Assembly (NCBI RefSeq): GCF_047495875.1
Contig: NC_092467.1
Coordinates: 17,812,566-17,876,565 of the forward strand
DNA: 64,000 bases
Source of the DNA: Pithys albifrons albifrons
Taxonomy: Eukaryota; Chordata; Aves; Passeriformes; Thamnophilidae
Direction of reading: 5' to 3'
Position 1 is the stretch's first letter. Every line of letters starts with the position of its first letter. Shown here one piece after another: positions 1 through 12,600 of the stretch. The position numbers were made by a program, and so were the translations under genes. The notes beneath the pieces are model-generated. The model did no database searches and had not been told where the DNA came from. It saw only the letters and a program-made list of their open reading frames with translations.

Positions 1-542
1 ATATCATCTATTGTAATTTTGCAACATTTCTGAAAATCAGCCCAGTGGCAAACCAGAACAGCTGTAGCAGCCGATGCCGGTGACGAAGAACTAAACTTTT
101 CTTGTCCTCCCCTTTCTGGGAATTGGTCTCTCAGGGCCAAGAACGCGTTGCGCCCCCGGTACTTGCATGCAGACTTGGGGCAGTTTTGGTTACACTGGTT
201 TTCCGTGGCGTTTCACTAAAGTGCTGGAGTTTGCACAGGGCCAGCTGAGCCGGACTGGGGCCCGGGGGGGCAGCCCGGGGGGGCAGCCCGGGCCCTGCTG
301 CTGCCGCTGCCTGGCGCAAGGGGCGAGTTCCCCCCAGCGCACTCCGCATCCTTTGATTTATTTGAACGAGACTGTTCCCGGAGCCGCCCTCAGTGCCACG
401 GCGCGCAGGCCGCGGGCAGGCTCCGTGCAGACCCTGCCCTGTTGTCCCGGCCCGCCGAGGGGCGGAGCTGCCCGGCCGTCCCTCCGCCCGCCCCTTCGCG
501 GCATCCGTCGGAGCGCTGGGCGGCCCCGCCCGCCGCTCCCGG

Positions 543-551
543 TATTTAATA
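543..551 (+). promoter_or_regulatory. TATA-like element upstream of GTF2B
   Basis: TATTTAATA is an isolated AT-only 9-mer inside the CpG island, 50 bases upstream of the ATG and just downstream of a GC box. If it works as a TATA box the start site would fall near 573-580, leaving a very short 5'UTR. The transcription start cannot be seen directly. Confidence 0.45.
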
Positions 552-600
552 ACCAGGAGTCAGCCAGGGCAGCCTCCGGCAGCGCCGCGATACCGGCGGG

Positions 601-617
601 ATGGCGTCCACCAGCCG
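601..617 (+). CDS. GTF2B: GTF2B coding exon 1
   Basis: It encodes MASTS plus two bases of Arg6. It ends at AGCCG|GTACGG, and the codon is completed by the first base of exon 2. The donor is a modest match to consensus. Confidence 0.93.
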
Positions 618-3600
618 GTACGGGGCCGGGGAGCGAGGGAGGGGCGGCGGCTCCGCCAGCGCTGCCGTACCTGGCACGGACGGAAATGGCCGCGCCGCCA
701 CCGCAGCGCTCGGGGACGGACCGCGGCCATCGCCGTCCCTGCCCGGCCCCGGTGCCGCCGGCTCGGCGCGGTTCTCTCGGGGCTCGGGTGTCCCCTGTGC
801 GCGGCTCCCGGGCCCGCGGGAGGCCGGGGAGGGCCTCCGGGCGCCCGCGCCTGTTCGGCCGGGCCGGGCGGAGCGCCCTCGGAGGGTTCGAGCTCTCCGG
901 TTTTGCGTCTCCGTGTCGCTCGTGCTGGGTAGCGCTCCCAGGAGCCGCCAGCGCTTTGCGGGATTTCGTGGCGATTTGTGACTTGAGTGCGGGGCCTCCC
1001 GCTAGCGACGGCTTGGTGCGAGCGGCGGCCCGGCCGGTCCCCTGTGGGGCCGCCCGCGTCTCGCGGCAGCGTCGAGGCTGAGACCGGGCCCCGAGGCCTG
1101 GGCTGGGCCCCGAGCGCCCCCCGGACACCCCGGTCCGGCCCCGCTCGGCTCCGCCCTGGCCCGGCCTCGCCGAATCGCGGCCCGGACGCTGCTCTGGGGC
1201 TCCCACCCGAAATCTCTGCCGGCTCCGGTCGGTGACCGAACGAGGTCAGGCTCGGAATTCTTTTCCCCTGGAGACGTATCGAGTTTTTCTTTCCAGTCAG
1301 GAATGAAGGGTGGCTCACGGAGCAGACTGGAATGACTGTAACTCCTGCTAAACCTGTCCTAGGATCTAGGAAGTGCTTCCTTTGCTGAGATCGGCCTTTA
1401 CACACGTGCCATGCATTTTCCCTCAGCTTAGTAAATCGAACCCGTATGTTGCAAGGAGTACAGTGTATATATGTCTAGATATACGAGTTCAAATTGGGAT
1501 AGGAAGACTAATTTTTACAGTGTTTTGTGAAGGTAAAGACTTAAATAAAACACTGTCGATATTCTTTGAGGCTTCTGATTTTTTTTTCCTCGTTTGCTTA
1601 GTGTGTCAGTAGCCTTTTGTGTAATGCCAAATGTCAGATGATCGTGACTGCTTTGTCAACAGTTTTGTCATATGAAACTACTGGCTGGGAATAGTGAGAA
1701 GGAAAGTAGTTTAAAGAGTTTTAATGTAGTATTTTGAACATAATTTACATCTGAAGATCTTGTGTGTACATGTGCTTTCTAGAGTTGTTTTTCAGCTTTG
1801 GTTTCCAATCTTGGGTATTTTTCTGAACAGTCAGTGGATTAAAGTCTCTTTGTATTTTTGACTCGTCATAAATATCTAAAAAATCCAAATTAAGACGGGA
1901 TGTGTAGGTTAAGCTGAAATACGTTTGATCAAGTCTGTTATTTAGAATTTTGATACTTTAATTTGAGGTGGTTTTGGTACAAGATACATTACAAAAATAT
2001 GGAATTTAAGATCCGAAACCTTGATTGTTAAATACAGCGTTGCAACATTTAAATAAAAGATGCAGCTCAGATGTTCAGGTAAATAGTCAAATCACTCTAA
2101 GTTCAGTATTATTAAAGTTTTCTTGTCAGCAAGGACTTCTTCTGCTTTTAGTTATGCAGTCTGCTTGTTTGAAAGTAAATAATACTTACCATTTTTTTTT
2201 GTAGTTTGGATGTACTTCCGAGGGTGACTTGCCCAAACCATCCAGATTCCATTTTAGTGGAGGATTACAGAGCTGGTGATATGATTTGTTCTGAGTGTGG
2301 GCTGGTAGTAGGTAAGTAGCTATTGATATTTTTTGAATTACCATACAAAAGTTAGAATACAACTTAAATGTTGTGTGTAGCTTTGCTTTCCCACAAAAGT
2401 GGTGTTTGATAAGTCAAGTATTAAAAGGCTCTCCCTTGATGCCCAGCTGTGTGTGGTGGATTTGGTTTTTTTGGTGGTTTTTTTTTGTGATTATCTGTTG
2501 CTGAAAGCTTAATGTTCTGAATAGTCTGTCTTCTGGTAACTTCTTGCACTTTGGAAAGAATCAAACTGTCTTTAAAGACTGAAAATATAATGTGTATTAT
2601 AATATGATTCAGAATATTGTGTCTAGTCTGCTATTCTGTCTTTAGTCATGACTGTTGTCAGTCAGGAAAGTATAAGAAGTGTTATTAGAGCTCCTTGTGA
2701 AATTACTTGCTTACAAGAAAAAAACAAACCCAAAACAAAAAAACAGCCAAAACACAAAGCCAAACCCCAACTAACCTGTTTCCTCTTAGCTAGAGGTTAT
2801 TTTCTGCCCTGAAGGATTTATCTTTATATCATTGCCAGCATCTGTGTTAATTACTTCTCCTTAAGCTGTTAAGACGATCCAAAGTGAGTATCCATTTTTT
2901 CCCACTGGAGTGTTGCTGAGCCCTTTTACTTGGTTTGTGTAGCAGCAACTGACACAGACTAAACCGTATTTCTAAGTATAATGGAATATTCAAAATACAA
3001 GTCCTTTTAGGTATTGTCTTTGTTTCAGTGAGAGAGAGGGAGTTGTCATAGAACCTGCTGCATATGCAATTTTTGGTTAGCTTTTCTAGGATGAGCCTCT
3101 TATGTGCACCTTAATGTGTTTATTCCTTTTGCTTGGGAAACTTTGCACACTTGTTTTGTTAATTCTTTGAACTGCATTGATTTCTGTTAGCTTTTTTAGG
3201 CATGCCATTATGAAAACTCTTGTTAAGAGTGCATGTTTGGGTGATTCATTCAGTGGTGCTAAATATTTCAAATGGTTTATATCCCTCTCTCAGACTGTGG
3301 TGGCTTTATTTTGGCTCATCAAATAAAAGTTTTTTCATAAAAATCTGAAAGTTTATTTGTGGCAAAGGGAGTACTGATTTAGCTGGGTGACTAGAACAGA
3401 TGGGCTTCATTTATGCGCAAGCAAACTTCTACATAGCTTGTTAAATAAGTAAATCTTAAAATATCTCAATGTGACTGCTGGTTTCCTTTAGAATATGAAA
3501 CCATTTTAAAAAGCTGGAGGAAGGGTTGTTACTGCTTTGTTAAAAGAAGGACAGGTTGAAATTGCATAAATTCTGGTAAAGGTCAATGAATCAGAATAAA

Positions 3601-6600
3601 TTTGCTGGCTAAAAATTCAAATATCCATAGCAATATTTCCTATTGAAATATGGTAATAGACTTCTAAGTTACTGCATGAATGTGGTTTGGTTCATGCTCA
3701 GCTCTTTCCGTGGCTGCCATAGTCGAACAAAAGTTTAGAATAGCCCTTATTCATCAGTTTGTAACTTTTATGATAATCCCGGCTTTTGGAGAAAAGGGAG
3801 AGGTTCTTCTTGATAAATGTAATTTTTAGGAACTTGGAATTTGTCTGAAGTCTCACTTCATGTGCTTTCTGTTACTTGGTCACAAGGTATTCTTGCCTTA
3901 GAGGGTTATTCTCTGGCTTGTCAGAATTAAAAGCGTTGGTGATTTCTTTCATTCAAGTTGTTAGCACTTTCAATGAGCAGAATCATTAGAACATTAATAG
4001 AAACCGTTGATGAGTTTTTGAAATGTGTTTGAAATGGTTTTAGTGCAATTTACATCCAACATTACTGGTAGGGTAAAAAGTGGGTTTTTTTGTAGGCCTT
4101 TCTATGGATTTGTAACCAGAACGCTTTAACAAGTGTTAAAATGATTGTTCTCATTCTTTCTCCCTTCAGCTGTTTAGTTTACCTGCATGTGTCCAGTTCA
4201 TTAGCTGGGGTATCTAGCAGGTAGTTTGGAAAACCAGTTAAGTAGGATGGAGATAGCTGATAAATGTATTGATGCCTGTAGATTGCGTACCCCTGTGAAC
4301 AGAGACACACTGCAGGCAAGTTAGTGGAGAGAGATACAGGGTTTTATTAGAAGGACCTTCCACGACCAAACCCAGGGGGTTTGACCCCAGGTCTGACCCT
4401 ATGGTCAGGAAGTCACAGGGTTTTATACCCCTCACAGACATCCAATCAGAAGTTCCCATTTCTCTCTAATGCCCACCCAAAAGTCCTGCCAATCTGCCCC
4501 CTTCGTCATGGTGGGGCAGTTAGGCCTTCTCCTGTTGTCTTCTGTTATCTTGCAGGTGTCTGCTCAAAACAGCTCGGCCTTGACAAGGCCTGCCAGCTCG
4601 TGAGAAAGGCACCTTAGTATTCAGGCTTAAGATCAGGGCAACTTAGCAGAGACTATGTGATTCTAAAACCTTCTAAAATTACATTAAATCACGTTCTTAG
4701 GCATCAGTATGACCAAAGAGAAAGATGAGCATTCAGGATTTTCTCCTCTGGTCTGTAGGAAATCTGGAGGAGCTGTAAACCAGATCCAGTTCTTTATGCC
4801 TGTTTTCTGGAGATGCATGTGAAGTAGGGATGTTTTTTTTTCTGTGTTCCAAATGCAACTTTTATGTATTTGTTTCAGATTCCATGACAGATGTTTCCCT
4901 TAAGAGAGTAGTGTTTTCATTTCCTGTTCTTACGTAGAAAAGTTTTGTATTTCAAGACTTACATAGGCCCTGAGAACCCACTGAAAATATATTTTGGGAT
5001 GGACTGAAAGTTAGTGAGGTCTTTATCACTGAAGAGGGTCAATTAGAACAGTTAAACCCTCCACAAAATGCAATATACTGGGTAGCCAAAGAAGTGCTAC
5101 AGGTTTACTTAAAAATATTCTGATTTTAGTATCTGCAGAGTGCTGTTGGTGCACGTGGGACAGAATGGTTAATGCCGAATTAGTGTCTCTATTTTACTGT
5201 TGTGAAGTACATAAAGTACATAGTGGTGTGACTGCTGATTTTTTTTCTTTGTATGTGTGCAGTGTGGCTGTAGACAGCCAAGAGTCTTTGACTAAACCAA
5301 GTGAATTTGCAATTGATGTTTCTCTTGCTTGCTAATAAACTCTTGTGAGTTTATTAAATGTAGAACTGTATCATAGGATAAAATAGCTGGTGCACAGATG
5401 ACCTTGAGGTTTTGTTACCAATTTTGTGGGAATATGAGATTAAATCAGTATTGCTAGTATGACTGATCTTGCTTTTAACTGGTCTGCAGCTGAAGGGGTA
5501 AAGCACTGGAAAAGTTTGGGGGAGCTGGAGGCTGGGAGAAAGAGGAGCTGATCTCCCTCAGTTGAATTCTGTATTTTAGGCAGAGCTGTATATTGCAAGT
5601 ACTGCATTGGGCTGGTGTGAGCTTACAGCGTTCTTGGGGCTTGGAGAAGTACTTAGTTCTGTGTTGATTTAGAATGTTCACTGTATCTCGTTCTTCAGAC
5701 AGACTTGGTGGGGGAAAAGCATGTTGTTCAATAACAATGCTAGTAAATCTTGTTTCTTGACAGGTAAATATTTTGCTTACTGCCTTTTAGGCATTAAGAA
5801 AAGCTGGCAGTCAGCCGATGTGCCAGAAGGGGCTGAAGAAAGCAGAATCAGAGTGGAAGACAAAGCACTGTATTTTCTTGGTGTAGCAAGGTGGTGACCA
5901 GAATTGCAGAGAAGGGTGAAAACAATTCTGGTGGCATGTACTGCTGTGTAGCATCTCAGCTAATGAAATACCTTTCTGATCTAAGACTTTGCTTAAAACT
6001 TCCGTATGGATTAATTTTAAGTGTTAGTGTGTAGGGGTTGGAGCAGTGAAGAGTTTCTTTTCAGCATATGTAGTAAGTGATTTTCTGTAACTGATTAGCT
6101 GTCTGCTTCATTAGGCAGGAAGGGCTTAGAGGAGGACAGTGCTCTTGTACAGAGTCTTTTTTGGGCAGCCTTTTTCAATAAAAAAGCAGAAGTCTGTCTT
6201 TAGCTGATGAGGGTCCTTGGACCTGTGCCAACTTGTTAAAGCTTGGAATCAGGTCATGACCAATAGTCAGATATTTATTCCATGTTCTATGTATACCTGA
6301 GTGTTCAGTTGCAGAATTTTGGGGGAAAATATTCAGTAGCTTGTGGTCAGCACTGAGGCTGTTGTAAAATTCTGTCTGTGTATTTGGCTAATAGTTCTGG
6401 AAGGTTTGTGATCTAAATGTCGCATCGTAAATCCAGCTGTGGTGTATGAAGAATAGGCAAGACTTAACTATACCACAGGTGTTATTTTTTGTCTGCAATA
6501 TAATAAACGGGTAGGGAGGGGCTTCACAATTGCCTCTCAGTTGGCCAGTTCATTACTCTGGATGCCTGTCATTAGGGATAAGATTGCTTCTATGCAGAGA

Positions 6601-9600
6601 TTTGTTTTCTGAAAACCAAACATTTTTTTCAGCTGCTGATGGTGCCCTGTAAGTGGGAAAGGTGCTTAAGTGCTTCTGGCTGGGATCCAGTAGAGGGCAG
6701 TTGTGTCCATAGGGAAAAAGACTTCAATATTTGGGTGCATGTTCAGGTTTACTACTTTCTGCAAGTATTATCAATTTTTAAAACTGAAATAGGAATTCTT
6801 AATTCAAAGTATTTCTTGAAAAAATAGGCAAAAATCTTTAGATACTGATGCGTGTTAGCAACTTATATCTGGTTGCTGTTTTCACACTTGGTGTCCAGAG
6901 CACTAAAAAGTGTCTGACAGAAGTTGGTCCTTGCAAAAAGACTCTTTGCATTCAGAAGAAAGCTAATTATAAAGGGTACTGATGCTTCAAGACATCCTGA
7001 ATAGTTGACTCTTGTGTGAGCATTCATGGATGCTTGGTTGTATACAGGAAATTTGTAATAATAAGAAAGCAATTTGCTAGCCTTTTTTAGCCAGCATTTC
7101 AAATAGTCTGTTTTAATTCTAACCCCTTTCAGCTTTAAAGACAAGGGTGATGGTTCTGGCTGTTCAGCAATAATGCTTATAACAGTGGAAACAGACTTTA
7201 GATGATAAAAGTTGGCATCTTGTCAGGCTTTGTAATAAGCACCTCTCAGCATGAAATTTCTTGGAGGGTGTAGAAGACTTTCTAGTTAGTGGGTTCTTGG
7301 CTGGAGACCGAAGGTGTTTGAGCTGCTGATGCTTCCATTAGGTGAAGTACTAGAGTTGTCTGGTGGAACAACACTGACATTTTGAATCATCCTGTTTAGG
7401 GAATGTTTTTATGCTTGATTTTTACAGATGGACAGAGTGATTTAGGGCAAATAAGAGCTAGAAACTATCTGAACAACTCTGATGAAAAGAGTCCATAGCC
7501 TCTAATTTTTGTGATGTAGTGTAGATCAGGCACAGCATTTTCAGCTGAGTTTCTGTAGTTTGGAGCGTCCTTCACAATTACCTGAGCTGTTAATCTTCTA
7601 AAGGCCTCAAGTGCTGGAGAGGTGCAACTTCAGCTGACTAGACTTGTCCACCAGATTGTTTAACATTTCTACTCTCATTTGCTTCTTGCAAAATTATTGT
7701 ATGAGCTAATGGCTTAGGAAGCCTGGAAATCCTTTTAGATTTATCATCGTTTTGATATGCAGGAGCTACCAAGCCTTTGTTCTTGTGGTGCTGTACTGTC
7801 TGTTCCAATCCATGGTTGCCTTTTGGTACTTGTATGATGCTGTAGATGTCTGGCAACTAGTTGAAATGGTCTGTGAGTTTTTATGTTTTGCTCAGCATCT
7901 GAAAGCCTGCTGTAGTTATTTTTGCTGTCTTTTGAATGGACTGGTGTTGCTGGTGGTGATGATGCATTTGTGGTGTTGACAATTTATTGAAAACAAGGTA
8001 ACTTTTGTAAGGAATACTACCATCTTACAAAAGGCTGGAAATGCTGTAGAAAAAGTTGTGACTAAATTTTTTTTCACATGAATTTATTCTTTAGTAACAT
8101 TTAATACATCTGGTCTTAAATAGAAACTCTAAAGCTGAAAAGTAGAGGGGAAAAATAAGGTTGAGTACTACTGTACATGGGGAAGCTGATAAATAGAATG
8201 TTTAGGAGTAGATACTTGGAGTACTGTGTCTAACTCTGGGCTTCTCAGTACCAGGAGATAGACTTCCTGAAGCAAGTCTAGCAAAGGTTGCAAAAGTGAT
8301 TTGGGAATTCAGAGAGGCTGAGAACTACTGAGCCTGTTCACCTCAGACCAGTCAGCTTGGCTCAGTGCAGTCATGTCTTCATGATTCTCCTCAGCTTGGA
8401 GTCTGCTGCTTAGCTCTTTCATTGGAGTTTGTCTCAGGACTTCATCACTCTGTTTAATAAGGAGTTGACTGAAATAAAGCTACATATACAGGATTACACT
8501 TAAAATTGGGCATTGTAAATTGCTTTTAATTAAAAGTATAATGTATGTGCTCACTAGATGGCAGCAGATTCCTTAACTAACTGTAAGAATGAAACATTCT
8601 CTGCTAACAATAGCTATTTTGGGAATTCACAGTGCAAATAAACTTCTAATACTGTATTTATGTTAAGATTAAAACATTAGTTAATAATATGTAGAACTTG
8701 ATGCAGTGTGCAGCTAACATTAGAGCTCCTCTGAAAAAACATCCTAACACCCTCTCTGAAGTGTTTCAAGACTGGATATGGATGGTTACGTTACTTGAGG
8801 CTTGAATGTCATCATATGTCTTGTTTTTGTTAAATATCTTCCATTTGTAGCTATGTTCTCTTCGTGTAGCAGATAATACAAAATGCAGAAAGAGAAGAAA
8901 ATACACGTTTTAGGTGTTATTGCAAGTGAATGCAACATTAAAATAGCTTGTATTATTTCTTTATAAATATGTAACTGAAAATTCAGAACTTGTTGAATAA
9001 AAATATTTTCCCTTGAGAAGTCACTTTGGTTTTAGGGAAGGAGTAAACATACGTAGATTTTGATGTATAGATATTTTAAGCTAATTTTTAAGAACTGTTC
9101 AAAATGATATTTTAATCTTTGAGTCTGACCTGAGTTTGCTCTTGCATTTCTGCAGTGCACGCTCTCTGCATTTGTCAGTTGGGAGGCAAAGTAACCTTGG
9201 TCTGTGGTTTTCTGTTTTGACCAGCAGTTCTGCATTTTCCTAAAGGAGCTTTCAGATGAGGGGCAGCCTGAGTCAGGGAGGTTTGCAGGGCGTGTTTGCA
9301 CTGCAGCCTGCGTGTTAATCTGCTAGGCTGTACTTTAAAGAGGAACTGAATACTGGGAGAATGGTTTACAAAAAGAAATGGAGCAATGGAGAAAAGTTCA
9401 TCTGTTCAGAAAAATGCTTTATGATGTCAGCCTGGAGATGGGTTTCCCAAAGATTTGGCCCTGTAAACTGTTGGACTTTTTTGTACTTCAGGGGAGGAAG
9501 CTGAGAAGATGAACTCATGGGTTTGAGGAACATTAAAGAGTGTCTAATGTAACTGTATCTAGCAAAGCTTATTTTTGTTCAAAAGAACTGCATCAAAAGG

Positions 9601-12600
9601 AAGTAGCAAAGGGAATATGCAGCCACTCCTATCCTCCCTGCAGCTTGATAGAGTTGCCAAAACCAATATAATGTGAGAAAGCAGAGACAATGTTATAATG
9701 TACTTACTAGGAGCTTTTCTTACTCTGGTGTTTGACTGTTGGGCTCATATTCCAGGAAAGCCAGTCAGTAGTGTAGGACTCAGCAAACTGAGTTTAGGAC
9801 TTGAAATTTTAACTCAGGATCAGTTTTTGAGGCTGGTTTCTTACACTGCTTTTTGTGAGGCTGAATTTAGTATTTTAAGATTTTGTTTTGATAACTTAGG
9901 GTGGGGCTAATTGCATCTGTACTAATATCACAGCTACAAAGTTGGTTTTTTTAATGTTTTGAAGAGTTAAAAAAATAATAAATACCACATTCTGTGTTTT
10001 GTTTTTGTTTGTTGTCAAATGGGATAATTCAGTTAATTATGCTTGTGGCCTCATACATTTTCCATCTATGGGAACCTTTGGGCCTATTTGTTCCATTTGT
10101 GTTAATCCTTCTATAGCTTGTGCCACACTTTTAAGGAAGCCTTTTGAAAGGTGGAATGTGCTGCCCAGGACCTCTGTATATTTGCAGTGACACCAACAGT
10201 ATACAGAAAAACTTCTTTTCTGCAGTAGCAGATTTCTTGGCTAAGTAATGATACTCGCCTGCTCTTTCTGAATTACACAAATGCTTTATATTCAGTGATT
10301 TGTTCTACTTAATCTTTTCACATTCTGAAATAGTCTCAATCCTCTGTTTGTAATACACTTGCCAAAGCAGGCAGTGATATAACACTTTGTTGTTAGAGGA
10401 GGAATGGTTCATAACTCACAAGAGGCAGATCCCTGAGTGAGTCATTTAGGTCATTCCCACTTGTGTGGAAAAATATTACATCATTGCCCTGTACTCAGGG
10501 GTCTATTTATACCATGCCAGAATTTTAAGTACATTTTGCTTTTTTTAGATGCTGTAAACAGTATTGGGGGGTTGTCTAAAACTAAAGTTACTGCTAGGCC
10601 TTAGAAGGAGCATTACTGAATCAAATATTTACAGAGTGCAGGAACCAGAGGAGCATGCTGTCTGCAAATTCGAGCTTGCAAGGGCCAGGGGGAGGCCTTT
10701 GTAGCAGAGAGAATGGATCAGTGCTTTTACTCTGCTATTTCTTAACTCTATAGCTTTTGATTTTTTTTCCTACCCCTGTTAGTCTTCATTAGAGCAGTAA
10801 ATGAAGGTGGAGCCATAGCTGGGAGCATGTCTTACAGATACTGAGGAGAATGTCTCTAACGTAAAGTTAGCCTTTTGGGTTGTGGCAGTTTCTTTTGGTT
10901 CATTCACAGCTTTCAATTTGAAGCATTCTTCTTGCATAATGTTACCTTGAAAATGGAGTTACTCTGTCAGAACAGGTCCCCTTTATATCCCCCAGATAAA
11001 TGGGCAGTTGCAGCACTGTCCATACCTCCTGTATTTTATCCAGCTTTGTATCTTGAATTGCCATTGTTTGCAGAGTGCTTTCTTCTACCCGTTTGTTTTC
11101 ACCAGGTTAAATCAGCCTCTGTGGTTTCATGCTAAGGCTGCCATACCGGAAATTTCTGCTGCAGTCAGTGACACTTTTTTGCAATCATTTTTCATGACAC
11201 ACTTAAAGACCCATAAAGGTGGTAAATTTTTCCTCAGGTTTGGCAAAGAAGGGTGATGATTATTCTGAAGAGCTGTAATCTGCTGTACTGCATAACACTA
11301 AGAAAAGTGTTATTTTGGTGTTTTTCTGTACACATATTCTTAAAAATTATGTAGTACTGTGCTAGAGGAAACAGCCTTGAGATGCAGCTTTTATCAGATC
11401 TCTGAATAGAATGAACTGCACTGCCAGTAGTGGGTTAGGGACTGAGGTTTGTGTGTTTTCCTCTGTGTTTGGGCCTCTTTTCCTCCCTAAGTTTCTAGTG
11501 TTGTGATTACTGTAGGGCTTTTGCCTGCATCAGAATGTTGGTTAGAGTTATTTCTCAAACTGCCAAGTTGCTGTAGGAAAGATTTGGGTGAATGTGAGAT
11601 GAACAGAGGACTGCAAGGAAAGTTGTTTCATTCAGAGAATGTGGGTTTAATGCTCTTTCTGCTTACTCTGAATCTGTACAGACACTTCCAGGTGTATGTA
11701 GATTGTATGTTGATACTGTCCAGCATTGTACATGAGGGCAGTTGGGCAGGATCAGAACTGTCAAGAATTGAGCTGCAAAGTGTCATTATGGTAGGATAGA
11801 AGGTGCAAAGTTGAGAGTACAAAGGACATGAAACTCATGCAAGTGATTTCCTACAGCTTAGTGGGATTGTGTATGATAGATAATTCACATGTGCACCTTG
11901 AACACACCTCAAATGTGAGTGAACTTGCTGACTAACAACAACTGACTCATTTGTCCAAGCACTGGGAACATCCTGCCTTCAGCTTGAAATCAAGGTCTTG
12001 ATTTCTTTTGCATATTGAAAATCTCTCTTTGGATAACTGTACCTCTTTGTGTTTGGGATGCCTTTCTCTAGTTAGTTATGTCTTCTGTGCAGCTCTTGTT
12101 GCTTTTGTTGTTGTTTTTGTTTGTTTTTTTTTTTTTTTTTCCCATTGCCTTAACCTGTAAATCCTAAACATTTTGGTACATTGTCCTGCAAGTTACTGGT
12201 CTGTTTGGGAATGTCAACAGAATTCCTTCTTGCAATGGAGAGCTCAGATGTGTAATGTCATGTTTTGAAATATTTCATGAAACATTGTTAATGCAGACTG
12301 TTGTTCTGTGATCTCAGGTGACCGGGTCATAGATGTCGGGTCAGAGTGGAGAACTTTCAGCAATGACAAAGCAACAAAAGATCCATCTCGAGTTGGGGAC
12401 ACCCAGAATCCTTTGCTGAGTGATGGTGACTTGAGTACAATGATTGGCAAGGTAACTGAAAAAAACTACACTTTACTAAGTTTGAGTGTTTTTATATCAA
12501 GAACATGATTGTATGTCCATAGGGAAAATATTCAGCATATGTGTTTACAAAGAGATTTTGCCTGAACTGAACTCATGCTTATCAACAGTGTGTAAAATGT

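Larger units (their letters stand above)
240..1250 (+). promoter_or_regulatory. GTF2B: CpG island and promoter of GTF2B
   Basis: A sharply GC- and CpG-rich block surrounds the GTF2B start codon, in contrast to the AT-rich sequence on both sides. It covers the proximal promoter, exon 1 and the first 600 bases of intron 1. GC-box (Sp1-type) cores are visible at 459-465 (GGGGCGG) and 524-531 (CCCCGCCC). The long open frames on both strands here come from the low stop-codon density of GC-rich DNA and are not genes. Confidence 0.85.
2312..12317 (+). other. GTF2B: GTF2B intron 2 (10 kb)
   Basis: This is the largest intron of the gene. It holds a solo-LTR-like insert near 4.3-4.7 kb, a CR1 scrap near 8.2-8.35 kb, and a TTG/poly-T tract (about 12105-12140) about 180 bases before exon 3. 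The remaining sequence is AT-rich with short chance open frames. No recognisable gene or RNA gene was seen. Confidence 0.8.

Noticed and set aside
167..1405. Open frames of 126-304 codons on both strands at the GTF2B promoter
   Set aside because: They are GC-rich CpG-island artefacts that overlap one another in many frames. Only the 17-base GTF2B exon 1 is real there.
2688..2775. A/C-rich stretch in GTF2B intron 2, considered as a retrotransposon tail
   Set aside because: No transposon body next to it and no target duplication. Treated as low-complexity sequence.
4238..4617. Overlapping open frames on both strands across the LTR-like block, considered as retroviral coding remnants
   Set aside because: Short, with no retroviral motif. 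The block fits an LTR, which is non-coding.
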